A stretch of 64,000 bases of DNA from the NCBI RefSeq assembly GCF_002210345.1, contig NZ_MWQI01000012.1, positions 1 through 64,000 of the forward strand, in the 5' to 3' direction. Position numbers and translations under genes: made by a program. This document shows positions 8,976-17,404 of the stretch, piece by piece (positions within the stretch are counted from its first letter, which is position 1; each line of letters opens with the position of its first letter). The notes under the pieces are model-generated. The model was not told the origin of the DNA. It saw only the letters and a program-made list of their open reading frames with translations, and ran no database searches. The DNA is from Fibrobacter sp. UWB4. Its GTDB lineage: Bacteria > Fibrobacterota > Fibrobacteria > Fibrobacterales > Fibrobacteraceae.

Positions 8976-9719
8976 TTAAATCTCGTTGCGGAACGGATAA
9001 TGAGCCGGGCCTTCGTACGGCTTGCCATGCTTCTTAATCACGATATCGTCAATCCAAACCTTGAAGGATTCGTTTTCATCCTTGCGGACTTCAAGACGGA
9101 AGCCCTTGAAGTTGGACCATGCGAACGGGAGCATCACTTCGCGCGTGTTCTTTGCATCCCAGTAGACACCGGTATTGCCGAAGAGCTTCAGAGGAATGCT
9201 GAAGTGCTTCCATTCAGTTGTAATTTCACCAAGGCTCTTGGAGCGGAGCTTCACCTGGAGGGATTCGCCGTTGCTCTTCACGCCATCGTCAACGAGCACG
9301 AACAAAGCGTTTTCGCCACCCTGGGCACCTTTAAGCCAAAATTCGAGAACACCTTCTTCTAAATACGGAGTCAGGTCCACGGAACCGGCAATACAGATTG
9401 CCACACCGGAATAGTCGCTTGCGATAAGTTCGATTTCCATGGAGAGTGCACCTTCCATAGCGTACTTATCCGTGAGTACCGGTTCAGGGTTTTCACGCGG
9501 GTACTGATAGGTGTAACCACCACCACGCGGAATTGCTTCACGCATGACAACGGTGACAACTTCCTTGTCTGGACGGAACGGCTTAGGATCCTTCATGACA
9601 AAGTGGGACTGGTCACGGTCACGATAATCGCTAAAACCGTAGCCAGCAAAAGAAGACGAAGCAAGAAGCATCGCTGCTAGAGCGGACTTCCAAATGGCTT
9701 TTTTTAGGTTTCCATTCAT
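8976..9719 (-). CDS. secreted jelly-roll (CIA30/CBM-like) protein
   Basis: 247 aa with a signal peptide ending near SSFA-GYG (about residue 25). The mature part reads as a beta-sandwich: strands such as SGVAICIAGSVDL, EGVLEFWLKG, ALFVLVDDG, and a final KVWIDDIVIKK. This pattern is typical of the CIA30 / CBM11 / galactose-binding-like superfamily, where the last strand carries W/FxIDDI. A carbohydrate-binding role is inferred. It is the first gene of the operon, whose promoter must lie in 9720-10048, and is followed 9 bp later by barrel 1. Confidence 0.7.
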   Translation of the reverse strand: MNGNLKKAIWKSALAAMLLASSSFAGYGFSDYRDRDQSHFVMKDPKPFRPDKEVVTVVMREAIPRGGGYTYQYPRENPEPVLTDKYAMEGALSMEIELIASDYSGVAICIAGSVDLTPYLEEGVLEFWLKGAQGGENALFVLVDDGVKSNGESLQVKLRSKSLGEITTEWKHFSIPLKLFGNTGVYWDAKNTREVMLPFAWSNFKGFRLEVRKDENESFKVWIDDIVIKKHGKPYEGPAHYPFRNEI

Positions 9720-10048
9720 AATAGGTACAAATCTCCAAATTCGGATCGTCTACAATATAGCTTGTTTTTTTGTAATTTCGATTACCCGTTTTGCAAAAAA
9801 GGCTTTGCAAAGCATGATACATCAACGAAATACCGCCATCCAAGCCACATAAACGCTGGACTCAAGCGTAAACGAAATTTTTTAGATCTGTAATGTTTAA
9901 GAATGTTTACAAATTAATTTTTTGACAGCTGTCACACTGGATTCAGGCGTAAACATAAGATAAGCATGTTTTTATTTTTCTAGCTTTTGATTTATATAGA
10001 TTTTGAGAACAGGTATTATAAGCAAGACACCAATTTTTGGGGGTTACC
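9720..10048. promoter_or_regulatory. divergent regulatory region between barrel operon and cellulase
   Basis: A 329-bp AT-rich region with no gene. It holds the promoters of both divergent units, an imperfect 18-bp direct repeat CTGGAYTCARGCGTAAAC (9856-9873 and 9937-9954, 81 bp apart), a 12-bp perfect palindrome TGACAGCTGTCA (9923-9934) overlapping a TTGACA, and two AATGTTTA repeats exactly 10 bp apart (9892 and 9902). On the minus strand a TATATT -10-like box lies about 40 bp before the operon start. Shared control of binding proteins and cellulase is inferred. Confidence 0.6.
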
Positions 10049-11194
10049 ATGTTTAAAAAGCTTCTTTCCGCAATGGCAATCGGATGTCTCCTTTGCGCAT
10101 GCGACAACGGAACCGCACCGCCGCGTTCTACACCTAAAAGCAACAGCAGCTCAGCTGTTCCTGTAGACTACACTCGCGGCAGGTACATGAACGCGATTCT
10201 CGGGCGCGGCATCAACCTGGGCAACTCCTGGGATTCCGACGGCCGTGACGATGCAGCCTGGAGCAACCCCATCCGCGACGTGGATTTCGCCATCATCAAA
10301 GCAGCCGGTTTCAACTCGGTGCGTATTCCGGTCCGCTGGCAATACAATTCGGACTACTCCACCCACACTGTAGACCCGGACCGCCTTGCAGGAGTCATTG
10401 AAGACATCAATCTCGCTATCGCCAACGGGCTTGCCGTTGTCGTGAACTTCCACCATTATGTGGAACTAAACTGCGCCGGTGGCGGACACAAGGATCGAGG
10501 CTGCAAATACGACGCCACAAAATTCGAAGAAGAAAAGAACCACTTCCTTCTCTTGTGGGCACAAGTTGCAAGCGTGATGAACGCCTTCCCCGACGACATG
10601 ATCGTGCTCGAAATCCTGAACGAGCCGGTGATCCCCAATGTCGATCTCGTCAACCAGCTGATGCTCGACGCCTACAATGTCATTCGCACACACGCCCCGA
10701 ACAAGACTATCATGTTCGAAGCGCTTCACGGCGCCAAGTTCTATGATATCGACAAGATGAAGCTGCCGCCTGACGGAAACATCATCTTTAGCGGACACTA
10801 CTACGAACCGTTCCAGTATTCCCATCAAGGCAACATGCACGGGAACGCATGCAGGGGCGATGAGGTCAAATCCATTACCGCCAGCACCGACCTGAGCAGC
10901 TACGCCACCCTCGCCAAGCAATATTATCCCGATATAAACGGCACAGACCACGTTCCGCTGAACATGGGTGAATTCGGCGTTGCCGGCGGAGACGTTAGCC
11001 CCTGCAATTGGGAAGACGGAAATGGCCCTAGCAGCGAAGGCAAGGCTGAATGGGCAAACGCAGCAGCCAAGGCAGCCATCTCCCGCGGAATGTCGTTCCA
11101 TTACTGGGGATTTAGCTACACAGGCGGATTTGACGCCTACGACCCAGGTTCCGAAAAGTGGCACACGGGATTCCCGCAGGCACTCATTTTCTAG
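10049..11194 (+). CDS. GH5 endoglucanase lipoprotein
   Basis: 381 aa. Family GH5 endo-beta-1,4-glucanase: INLGNSW (55-61), VRIPVRW (91-97), VVNFHHY, LEILNEP with acid/base Glu192, SGHYYEPF, MGEFGV with nucleophile Glu308, and HYWGFSY near the C-terminus. Both catalytic Glu are present, so activity on cellulose or beta-glucan is expected. An N-terminal lipobox (LLCAC, Cys18) and a short Ser-rich linker anchor it to the envelope, probably the outer membrane. The ATG at 10049, preceded by GGGGGG, is chosen over an in-frame TTG at 10037. It diverges from the barrel operon and probably acts with it. Confidence 0.93.
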   Translation: MFKKLLSAMAIGCLLCACDNGTAPPRSTPKSNSSSAVPVDYTRGRYMNAILGRGINLGNSWDSDGRDDAAWSNPIRDVDFAIIKAAGFNSVRIPVRWQYNSDYSTHTVDPDRLAGVIEDINLAIANGLAVVVNFHHYVELNCAGGGHKDRGCKYDATKFEEEKNHFLLLWAQVASVMNAFPDDMIVLEILNEPVIPNVDLVNQLMLDAYNVIRTHAPNKTIMFEALHGAKFYDIDKMKLPPDGNIIFSGHYYEPFQYSHQGNMHGNACRGDEVKSITASTDLSSYATLAKQYYPDINGTDHVPLNMGEFGVAGGDVSPCNWEDGNGPSSEGKAEWANAAAKAAISRGMSFHYWGFSYTGGFDAYDPGSEKWHTGFPQALIF

Positions 11195-11201
11195 AAAAAA
11201 A

Positions 11202-11215
11202 TGCGCAAAAGCGCA
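11202..11215 (-). terminator. bidirectional terminator between cellulase and lpxA
   Basis: TGCGC AAAA GCGCA flanked by A7 on both sides, in the 27-bp gap between two convergent genes. The stem is short, but the flanking A/T runs fit a terminator used from both sides. Confidence 0.55.
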
Positions 11216-11221
11216 AAAAAA

Positions 11222-11989
11222 TCACGGGCGGACGAGAGAACCGCCCCAGTGCTCGTCAAAGAAGGCTTGGAACAGAGGTTCCGGGCCTTTTTTCAGTTCT
11301 TCGATAACTTCGGCGGCCGGGCGCTTACTACGGTAAAGCTCTCGGAAAGCGCGCTCGAAAAACGCAATGCGTTCGGGCGGGAATTCATCTGCATGCAAGC
11401 GGAGCGCATGGAGGTTGAGGGATGCAAAGCGAAGCGGGTTCCCAAATGCACGGCTGCACGGAGGAACGTCGTAATCGACCTTGAGAGTACCGCCCACGAA
11501 AGCGTAGGCGCCCACCTGGTTACGCTGCTGCACCGCCGTAGTGCCGCCGAGAGTCGCAAACTTGCCAATGCGCACGTGGCCGCCGAGCTGGCATCCGTTA
11601 GCGATGACCGCCCCTTCACCAATTCGGCAGTCGTGCCCCACATGGGCGTAAGCCATGATGAGGACGCGCGGGGCAATGCATGTGCAACCGCCGCCCTGGA
11701 CCGTGCCGCGGTTGAGCGTCGTGTATTCGCGGATGATGCAATTTTCGCCAATTTCAAGATGCGTCGGCTCGCCTGCGTACTTGAGGTCTTGAGGAGGCGC
11801 CCCGAGGATTGCCCCATCGTAAACGTGCGTATTTGCCTTGATGGTCACTCCACCGTAAACGCGCACTCGCGATTCAAGCACCACATTTTCGCCAATTTCC
11901 GCATTTTCATCAACAACGCACCAGGGGCCAATAATAGCAGACTCGTGGATTTTTGCGGATGGATGAACAAAAGCGGATGGATGAAGCAT
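11222..11989 (-). CDS. lpxA: acyl-ACP--UDP-N-acetylglucosamine O-acyltransferase
   Basis: 255 aa, the normal LpxA length. Catalyses the first step of lipid A synthesis in the cytoplasm, 3-O-acylation of UDP-GlcNAc. The N-terminal two thirds is a left-handed beta-helix of hexapeptide repeats (HPSAKIHESAIIG, AEIGENVVLE, VIANGCQLGG), with the catalytic His in AYAHVGHDC and the LpxA signature RAFGNPLRFASLN before the helical C-terminal domain. The usual lpxD/fabZ/lpxB partners are not adjacent. lpxK lies far off at 59138. Confidence 0.95.
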   Translation of the reverse strand: MLHPSAFVHPSAKIHESAIIGPWCVVDENAEIGENVVLESRVRVYGGVTIKANTHVYDGAILGAPPQDLKYAGEPTHLEIGENCIIREYTTLNRGTVQGGGCTCIAPRVLIMAYAHVGHDCRIGEGAVIANGCQLGGHVRIGKFATLGGTTAVQQRNQVGAYAFVGGTLKVDYDVPPCSRAFGNPLRFASLNLHALRLHADEFPPERIAFFERAFRELYRSKRPAAEVIEELKKGPEPLFQAFFDEHWGGSLVRP

Positions 11990-11995
11990 AATTAG

Positions 11996-12030
11996 TAGGA
12001 AGTAGGAGGTAGGAAGTTAGAAGTAGACAG
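11996..12030 (+). repeat. heptad array TAGGAAG x5
   Basis: Five consecutive 7-bp units: TAGGAAG, TAGGAGG, TAGGAAG, TTAGAAG, TAGACAG. A second array of this kind lies at 55210-55230. Both are followed by a GC-rich hairpin and then by CTAGTAA heptads. Confidence 0.7.
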
Positions 12031-12032
12031 GA

Positions 12033-12045
12033 GCGCCGGAGGCGC
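12033..12045. repeat. GC hairpin inside composite heptad module
   Basis: GCGCC GGA GGCGC, a perfect 5-bp stem, sits between the TAGGAAG array and the CTAGTAA array, as does GCGGC TTC GCCGC at 55241-55253. Confidence 0.55.
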
Positions 12046-12075
12046 AGTTACTAGCAATAATTTAGTAAAAACATT

Positions 12076-12110
12076 CTAGTAACTAGTAACTCAGAACTAG
12101 TAACTAAAAT
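12076..12110 (+). repeat. heptad array CTAGTAA x5
   Basis: Units CTAGTAA, CTAGTAA, CTCAGAA, CTAGTAA, CTAAAAT in unbroken 7-bp register, 31 bp before the GT2 start codon. Because 7 is not a multiple of 3, the array places TAG/TAA stops in every frame. Confidence 0.75.
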
Positions 12111-12141
12111 TCATTATTTTGATTTTTCTAGATTTAAACGC

Positions 12142-13245
12142 ATGGGTGGCATTATTCTCGCATGCCTGACTGCGCTCTATGCGTTACTGTTCCTATTCTT
12201 TATAGTAGGACTGTTAAAGACGCATCGCTATAAAGGCCCGAAAGCGACCCCGAGCGTCTCGGTCGTGATCCCGATGCGCAACGAAGAGGAATTTGCCGAA
12301 CGTACGCTCGAAGCGGTCGCCGCCCAGGACTACGTAGGCGAATGGGAAGTGATTTGCGTCGATGACCGTTCTACCGACCGCACACGCGAAATTCTCGAAA
12401 AGTTTGCCGCCACGCACCCGCGATTCCGCGTTTTGAGCCTCCCGCAAGATTTACCGCAAATTGCAAGCCCCAAGAAGCGTGCGCTCGAAAGCGCCTTCAA
12501 GATTGCCAAAAACGAAGTGCTCTTGACGATGGACGCGGACTGCATCCCGCGCAAGAGCTGGATTACCGCCATGGCCGGGCGATTTGTCGATGGCATCTGC
12601 ATTGTGCAAGGCCCCAAGCAGAACAACGGCTCGCGTTCGATGCCGCATCTCTACCAGAAACTCGAAACGCTTGGCTACACCGCGATGGAAGCGGCAGGCT
12701 TTAGCCTTGGCCGCCCGATTGTCGCAAGTGCGGCTTGCCTTGCATACAAGAAGGACCTGTTCTTTAAAGTCGGCGGATTCGGAGACCTCATCAACCTCTC
12801 GAGCGGCGACGATGACATGCTCATCCACAAGATGATGAAAATCCCGGGAACGAAGGTCTGCTACAATCTCGACAAGGATGCCGTCATTGAGACCGCCCCG
12901 GTACACACGTGGAAACAGCTCTTTAACCAGCGCGCCCGCTGGAGCAGCAACGGCACAAACTACGAAAGCAAACCATACATCCTTTTGCTCACGCTCATTT
13001 ACACGTACTACATCTGGATGTTCGTGAGTCCGTGGTGCGCCATCTTCCTCGATTTCCCGTGGCAGTGGTGCGTGTTCAGCATTCTGCCCAAGATTGTCGT
13101 GGACTTCGTATTCTTGAGCATTGCCTCCTGGAAGCTCAAGTCCAAGCGCCGCATGCTCGCGTTCTTGCCTGTAGAGCTTATCCAAATCCCGATGATCGTG
13201 TTCTGCGTCCCCGCAGGAATCTCGGGAATGTTTAGATGGAAATGA
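12142..13245 (+). CDS. membrane glycosyltransferase, GT2 family
   Basis: 367 aa. One N-terminal membrane segment (residues 2-24), a cytoplasmic GT-A domain (about 38-270) and two or three C-terminal membrane segments (about 285-360). GT2 motifs: VVIPMRNEE, CVDDRSTD, the DxD-like MDADC, GDDD (acceptor-side Asp) and QRARW, the Q/RxxRW motif of processive and related transferases. Likely transfers a sugar from a nucleotide donor to a membrane-associated acceptor; the exact product cannot be told. Its stop is followed by an AGACGAAAG-type repeat shared with the end of cca. Confidence 0.88.
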   Translation: MGGIILACLTALYALLFLFFIVGLLKTHRYKGPKATPSVSVVIPMRNEEEFAERTLEAVAAQDYVGEWEVICVDDRSTDRTREILEKFAATHPRFRVLSLPQDLPQIASPKKRALESAFKIAKNEVLLTMDADCIPRKSWITAMAGRFVDGICIVQGPKQNNGSRSMPHLYQKLETLGYTAMEAAGFSLGRPIVASAACLAYKKDLFFKVGGFGDLINLSSGDDDMLIHKMMKIPGTKVCYNLDKDAVIETAPVHTWKQLFNQRARWSSNGTNYESKPYILLLTLIYTYYIWMFVSPWCAIFLDFPWQWCVFSILPKIVVDFVFLSIASWKLKSKRRMLAFLPVELIQIPMIVFCVPAGISGMFRWK

Positions 13246-13246
13246 T

Positions 13247-13315
13247 TTAGACGAAAGACGAGAGATTTTTAAAGCCCTCTCGTCTGTAGGCTCGTTAGAG
13301 CCGTTCTTTCGTCTG
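13247..13315 (-). repeat. AGACGAAAG-type hairpin repeat
   Basis: On the minus strand: AGACGAAAGAACG, core GGCTC TAAC GAGCC, then TACAGACGAGAG, followed by an inverted part CTCTCGTCTTTCGTCT. The same flanks with the core GGACC TGC GGTCC occur at 43159-43209. The first 20 bases code for the last residues of the cca product. Confidence 0.65.
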
Positions 13316-14647
13316 ACTCCGGACCCACGCGATTGCTTCTTCGGCGTTCTTGATTTTACCGTCGAGCTGGAGCTCAAAGCTTTGCTTGATAGTTTCGCCC
13401 ATCTGCTTGCCCGGCTTGAATCCCAGATCCATAAGCATTTTGCCCATGAGGAAGGGCTGCGGAGCTGCATTGAGCAAATCAAGATCTGCAGCAGCTTGCC
13501 AAAGCTGTTCCGGGAATTCCGGGGCGGCGGCGGCGGCGTAATACTTACGCGGGGTGGCTTTAACAAGCAGGCACAACAGCTTTAGGCCACCCAGCTTCAC
13601 CGCCATGCGGCGAAGCGCCGGCGCATCACTTACAATTGCAAAATCAAGTCCGCTATAAGCTTTCAAAAGCAGCGGGACATTCTTGACCAAGTGCGATTCG
13701 TTCGTAATGCGTTCGAGGAACTTGAGAGAAGTATCGGCACTCCCGCTGAGGAATGATGCAAACGCAAATTCCATCACCTGATCGTCCGAAAGCGGTGCGC
13801 ACTTGGCGTCACCAACAGCTTCACCGGCCGCATCAGCACTCACATTCACAAAGTTCCTGCGCAAGCCCTCCATGTTGTCGAGCATTTCAGCCAGATCTTC
13901 CCAGGAGCCACGCAGCGGTAAAACTTCCGGGAAAAACTCGTTCAGCTTGATGTCCAGGAAAGCGCGCAAGCCAAGCGACGGCTTGCCCGGCTTCAAGAGC
14001 CACTTCTTGAATTCTTCGAACAAGCGCTCGATAGAAAGGTCCTCAAGCGAAAGCGTCTTGCAAAGTTCAACCGTCTCGGGCGCAAGCCTAAGCGCAAAAC
14101 GGCTCGCAAACTGCACACCGCGCAAAATGCGCAGCGAATCTTCGACAAAGGCTGGACCCACATGGCGCAACAAGCCTTTCTTCAAGTCGTCAATGCCGCC
14201 GTACGGGTCGCAAAGCGTGAGTTCCGGCAGTTCCATGCCCATCGCATTGATGGTAAAGTCTCGGCGAAGCGCCGCTTCCTTGAACGAGAGCTTTTCATCC
14301 GTATGCACCACGAAACCGCGGTGGCCATAGCCGACTTTGCTTTCGGTACGCGGGAACGAGAAATCGAGCGAGAGGCCCTTCATCGCCAAATGAATCACGC
14401 CAAACGCTTTGCCCACAAGATTCGTACGACCGTACTTCTTTAAAATCGGGACAAGTTCATCTTGCGTGAGGTCGTAAACTTCGACATCGTAATCGCGGCA
14501 ATCCTTGCCGAGGAGCGCATCGCGCACCCAGCCGCCCACCAAGAAGGCGCGGCCACCCGCTTCGCGAATTTCGCCTGCGATAGAAAGCAGGCGCCTGGGC
14601 AAATCCGGTTCAAACGGCTTGCCCGCAAGAGTCGTTATAGTAGGCAT
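13295..14647 (-). CDS. cca: CCA tRNA nucleotidyltransferase / poly(A) polymerase family
   Basis: 450 aa. Class II nucleotidyltransferase head: FLVGGWVRDALLG (35-47) and the metal-binding DYDVEVY, then RRDFTINAM and the RILRGVQFASRFALRL neck segment. Adds or repairs the tRNA 3' CCA, or acts as poly(A) polymerase; the two cannot be separated by eye. No HD domain was noticed. The last residues (SQTKERL) are encoded by an intergenic hairpin repeat, so the C-terminus has been extended or replaced. Its ATG overlaps the stop of the upstream lipoprotein (TAATG), implying coupled translation. Confidence 0.88.
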   Translation of the reverse strand: MPTITTLAGKPFEPDLPRRLLSIAGEIREAGGRAFLVGGWVRDALLGKDCRDYDVEVYDLTQDELVPILKKYGRTNLVGKAFGVIHLAMKGLSLDFSFPRTESKVGYGHRGFVVHTDEKLSFKEAALRRDFTINAMGMELPELTLCDPYGGIDDLKKGLLRHVGPAFVEDSLRILRGVQFASRFALRLAPETVELCKTLSLEDLSIERLFEEFKKWLLKPGKPSLGLRAFLDIKLNEFFPEVLPLRGSWEDLAEMLDNMEGLRRNFVNVSADAAGEAVGDAKCAPLSDDQVMEFAFASFLSGSADTSLKFLERITNESHLVKNVPLLLKAYSGLDFAIVSDAPALRRMAVKLGGLKLLCLLVKATPRKYYAAAAAPEFPEQLWQAAADLDLLNAAPQPFLMGKMLMDLGFKPGKQMGETIKQSFELQLDGKIKNAEEAIAWVRSQTKERL

Positions 14648-15012
14648 TACTTGTCCGCCTCAACAGACTTGTAACGGTCGTAAATGCTGGTCGTCTTCTC
14701 TTCGGAAGAATCTTGCAACAACTTTGAAACGGGAACCTCGACATTTGCAGAATCCACCTTGGTTCCGTCCGTATTCGCATAGCGCTCGTAAATGCTCGAT
14801 TTAGATTCAGTCGATGCACTCTTCTTTTTTGCCTCTTCGCTACGGCATGTACGGAGTTCTTCTTCCATATAGGCGCGCTGGTCCGGAGAATACGACAACG
14901 TGTTCAAACGGTACTCAATTTCTTCACAAACAAGTCCCTGACGTTCACCAGCGCAACTCGAAACCATAAACATCGCAGCCAAAAAAGCCGTAATTCCAAT
15001 AAATTTATTCAT
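14647..15012 (-). CDS. small lipoprotein between propeller protein and cca
   Basis: 121 aa. Signal peptide with lipobox (VSSC, about residue 20), then a charged, probably helical segment with Cys pairs (CEEIEYRL, RTCRSEEAKK), and two copies of a short motif: SSIYERYANTDGTKVDS and TSIYDRYKSVEADK, the second at the C-terminus. Function unknown. The start ATG at 15012 is set by GTGAGGG nine bases upstream. It overlaps cca by one base of the stop/start and follows the propeller gene after 22 bp. Confidence 0.75.
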   Translation of the reverse strand: MNKFIGITAFLAAMFMVSSCAGERQGLVCEEIEYRLNTLSYSPDQRAYMEEELRTCRSEEAKKKSASTESKSSIYERYANTDGTKVDSANVEVPVSKLLQDSSEEKTTSIYDRYKSVEADK

Positions 15013-15034
15013 ATCAATGCCCTCACCGCAAAAA

Positions 15035-17374
15035 CTAATGGACAATCAAAAGTTTTCCTTTCTTCACCTTTGACTTTGTACGGACAACATACTGGTAAAC
15101 GCCCGGCGCCACCAGCTTTCCATTATTCATAGTTCCATCCCATTCGGCACGGCCCCCGACAAGACGGTCTCCACTAAGCGCCATAACGAGCTTGCCACCT
15201 CTATTGAAAATGCTAATCACGGCATCTTCGGCGACATTGTCAAAAACAATACGGCTATGGTTTTCGCGTGGGCGGAACGGATTCGGATACACCTTAAAGT
15301 CCTTGTTGGAATCATCGTCCATATTGCCATCGGTCCCACCGACATCCTTTCGAAGGTAAGCCGAAACGCCGTTATCATGAGCAAACCATACAACGCCCAA
15401 AACGGAATCCACGGCTACATCCTGGACTCTATCGCTAAGGAGACCTTGACGCGCCGTAAAGTGCTGCACAGAAAGCGTATCGGGATTCGTCGTACGCGGA
15501 GTCAAGCGGTAAGCGCCCTGCATCGAGGTCCCGACCCAGAGGTTTCCACGGCTATCAACATCGATGCTTGTAAAATTCGCACTCGTAAGCCCATTTGTCG
15601 AAAGAGGGGTCAACAAGGAAGTGTCCTGCTCACTCCAGTACACAAGCGACGCAGCCGTAACCATCCAGAAATATCCAGTCTTCGGCTCATATACCATATC
15701 CAGCGGAGTCGATGGAGCACCATAGTACGACTTTACATCCTTCTTTGCGACTTTCGAAATATCGCCGCCCATCTTTTTAGGCGGAAGCATTGTAATCACA
15801 TCCAGGCCACCATTGGCCTCTGTGCCCATCGTGGAGCGAGTTCCGACATATACAACCCATTTACCATCTTCATTGATGCGGGCAATCATCGGACCTGCAA
15901 TAGATGTACTTCCGATATTGTTCGCGCAGGAAACTTCTCCGTCAAGGCTTATATAGACCAGGCTATATCCCTTATTCGAAGCCGTCGCCGTCAAAAAGCC
16001 CGAATTATCAGGAGCAGGCGTCGAAGTGACCGCGATCGTATAAACAAAAGCGTCCTTTTCTGTATAATCATCTAAGCAATTATCCGTAGAACCCATGATT
16101 ACGGCCGTGGCGGAATCGCCCCAATTTGCAAATATGGAAAAACCCATGCCCCAAACATGGTAGAATACATGGCCATCAGGAAGAACAGACATCACCTTCA
16201 TGTCATGCCCGCGTGCATTCGTCATATTTCCAAGACCACTTTTCTCGTCTATTGGAAACGCCAATGTAGGCGGAGTCCATGACTGCAAGTCCCTATTGTG
16301 CGAGAAATACCCCGCTTCGGAAGCTGCGATAACGCCACCCTTCGGGATTGCCTGAAGTTCGTACACGTTACCAACAGCAAAGGGTTTATAAGTTGTCACG
16401 TCCTCAATTTTTTTTCCGTCATAATGGAATACTTTTTCAGGACCGGCCAGCAAGGCGCCCTTAGAGAGGAGTTTCACCCACTGGACCCTGTTCTTATAAT
16501 AATAATGATCAACGACGGGCACCGCCCCACCCTTTCCAGATCTCATAACGGAGTCTTTCTCGTACAGGATGGAATCCTTCAACAACTTACCACGGACAAG
16601 AATCATGGACGACGTATCGGCAAACGTAAGGAACGTATCGTTAACGACGCGCGTCTCCTTTTCATCTTCCCAGATCCACATGCCTTCTAGCGGGTAAGTC
16701 CTTATTTTCCCGTCTTTCCAGACGATGGTCTTAATCTCTTTCCCTGCGCTGGAAACATTTTTCATGACCTTCCAGGAATCGGGATCGTACAAATGCGCAT
16801 CAGCTTCAAGATTATACCAATCCATCTTGCGCAGATAGACTACGCCATCGACAGCAACAAACAGCGAGTCGCCATGCACTTCCATCGCGCTGACAGGCGT
16901 CTTGGAAAGGTTTGCATCTGAAATTCGGTCGACAGTCACAATAGACCTGTTAGAAGGGATGCTGAAGAACGAAAGGCGGTCTTCGAAAGCGATAACCATC
17001 GCAGTCCCCGCAACGCGCATCATGCCCGGAATGACACGCAAATTGTTCCCGGCATAAGAGCGGTTCAGGACTTCAAAGGAATCCCTCTCGGACATTCTAG
17101 CAACAACACCATTATCACTTAGCGCAAAAAATCCGAGATCCGAAAAAGCAACAGCACTTACAGACTGGTCGCCAAGCCCCTTCGACGTCATGTACATTGC
17201 ATCGCTTGTTGCGGTCTTAAAACGAATGCCCCCCGCAGTCGCCATAAAAAAGCCGTCGCCATAAGGAACAGCTTCCCTTACCGGGAATGGGTATGAATAA
17301 TTGAACCACTGGTCAGCAGCAAAGGTTGACGTGATCAGGGCAAGGATAAAAATTAGATTAAGCAACTTTTTCAC
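15035..17374 (-). CDS. secreted propeller protein with T9SS-type C-terminal domain
   Basis: 779 aa. Signal peptide (to about residue 19), then many WD/kelch-like blades of the two-component-regulator propeller type, for example NLWVGTSMQGAYRLT near residue 630 and VVWFAHDNGVSAY. The C-terminal 85 residues start FKVYPNPFRP and end with VAPGVYQYVVRTKSKVKKGK and a short LLIVH tail. This is the beta-sandwich sorting domain recognised by the type IX secretion system, so cell-surface export is inferred. It lies 30 bp after the sigma-factor gene and shares its operon; its ligand is unknown. Confidence 0.82.
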   Translation of the reverse strand: MKKLLNLIFILALITSTFAADQWFNYSYPFPVREAVPYGDGFFMATAGGIRFKTATSDAMYMTSKGLGDQSVSAVAFSDLGFFALSDNGVVARMSERDSFEVLNRSYAGNNLRVIPGMMRVAGTAMVIAFEDRLSFFSIPSNRSIVTVDRISDANLSKTPVSAMEVHGDSLFVAVDGVVYLRKMDWYNLEADAHLYDPDSWKVMKNVSSAGKEIKTIVWKDGKIRTYPLEGMWIWEDEKETRVVNDTFLTFADTSSMILVRGKLLKDSILYEKDSVMRSGKGGAVPVVDHYYYKNRVQWVKLLSKGALLAGPEKVFHYDGKKIEDVTTYKPFAVGNVYELQAIPKGGVIAASEAGYFSHNRDLQSWTPPTLAFPIDEKSGLGNMTNARGHDMKVMSVLPDGHVFYHVWGMGFSIFANWGDSATAVIMGSTDNCLDDYTEKDAFVYTIAVTSTPAPDNSGFLTATASNKGYSLVYISLDGEVSCANNIGSTSIAGPMIARINEDGKWVVYVGTRSTMGTEANGGLDVITMLPPKKMGGDISKVAKKDVKSYYGAPSTPLDMVYEPKTGYFWMVTAASLVYWSEQDTSLLTPLSTNGLTSANFTSIDVDSRGNLWVGTSMQGAYRLTPRTTNPDTLSVQHFTARQGLLSDRVQDVAVDSVLGVVWFAHDNGVSAYLRKDVGGTDGNMDDDSNKDFKVYPNPFRPRENHSRIVFDNVAEDAVISIFNRGGKLVMALSGDRLVGGRAEWDGTMNNGKLVAPGVYQYVVRTKSKVKKGKLLIVH

Positions 17375-17404
17375 ATTATAAAATTACGAAATTTAAGGAT
17401 TATT

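Noticed and set aside
12076-12110. CRISPR array
   Set aside because: The units are 7 bp without spacers and no cas genes are present; it is a heptad array.
12451-13566. 371-codon minus-strand reading frame over the GT2 gene
   Set aside because: Antisense to a gene with full GT2 motifs; translation is basic and low complexity.
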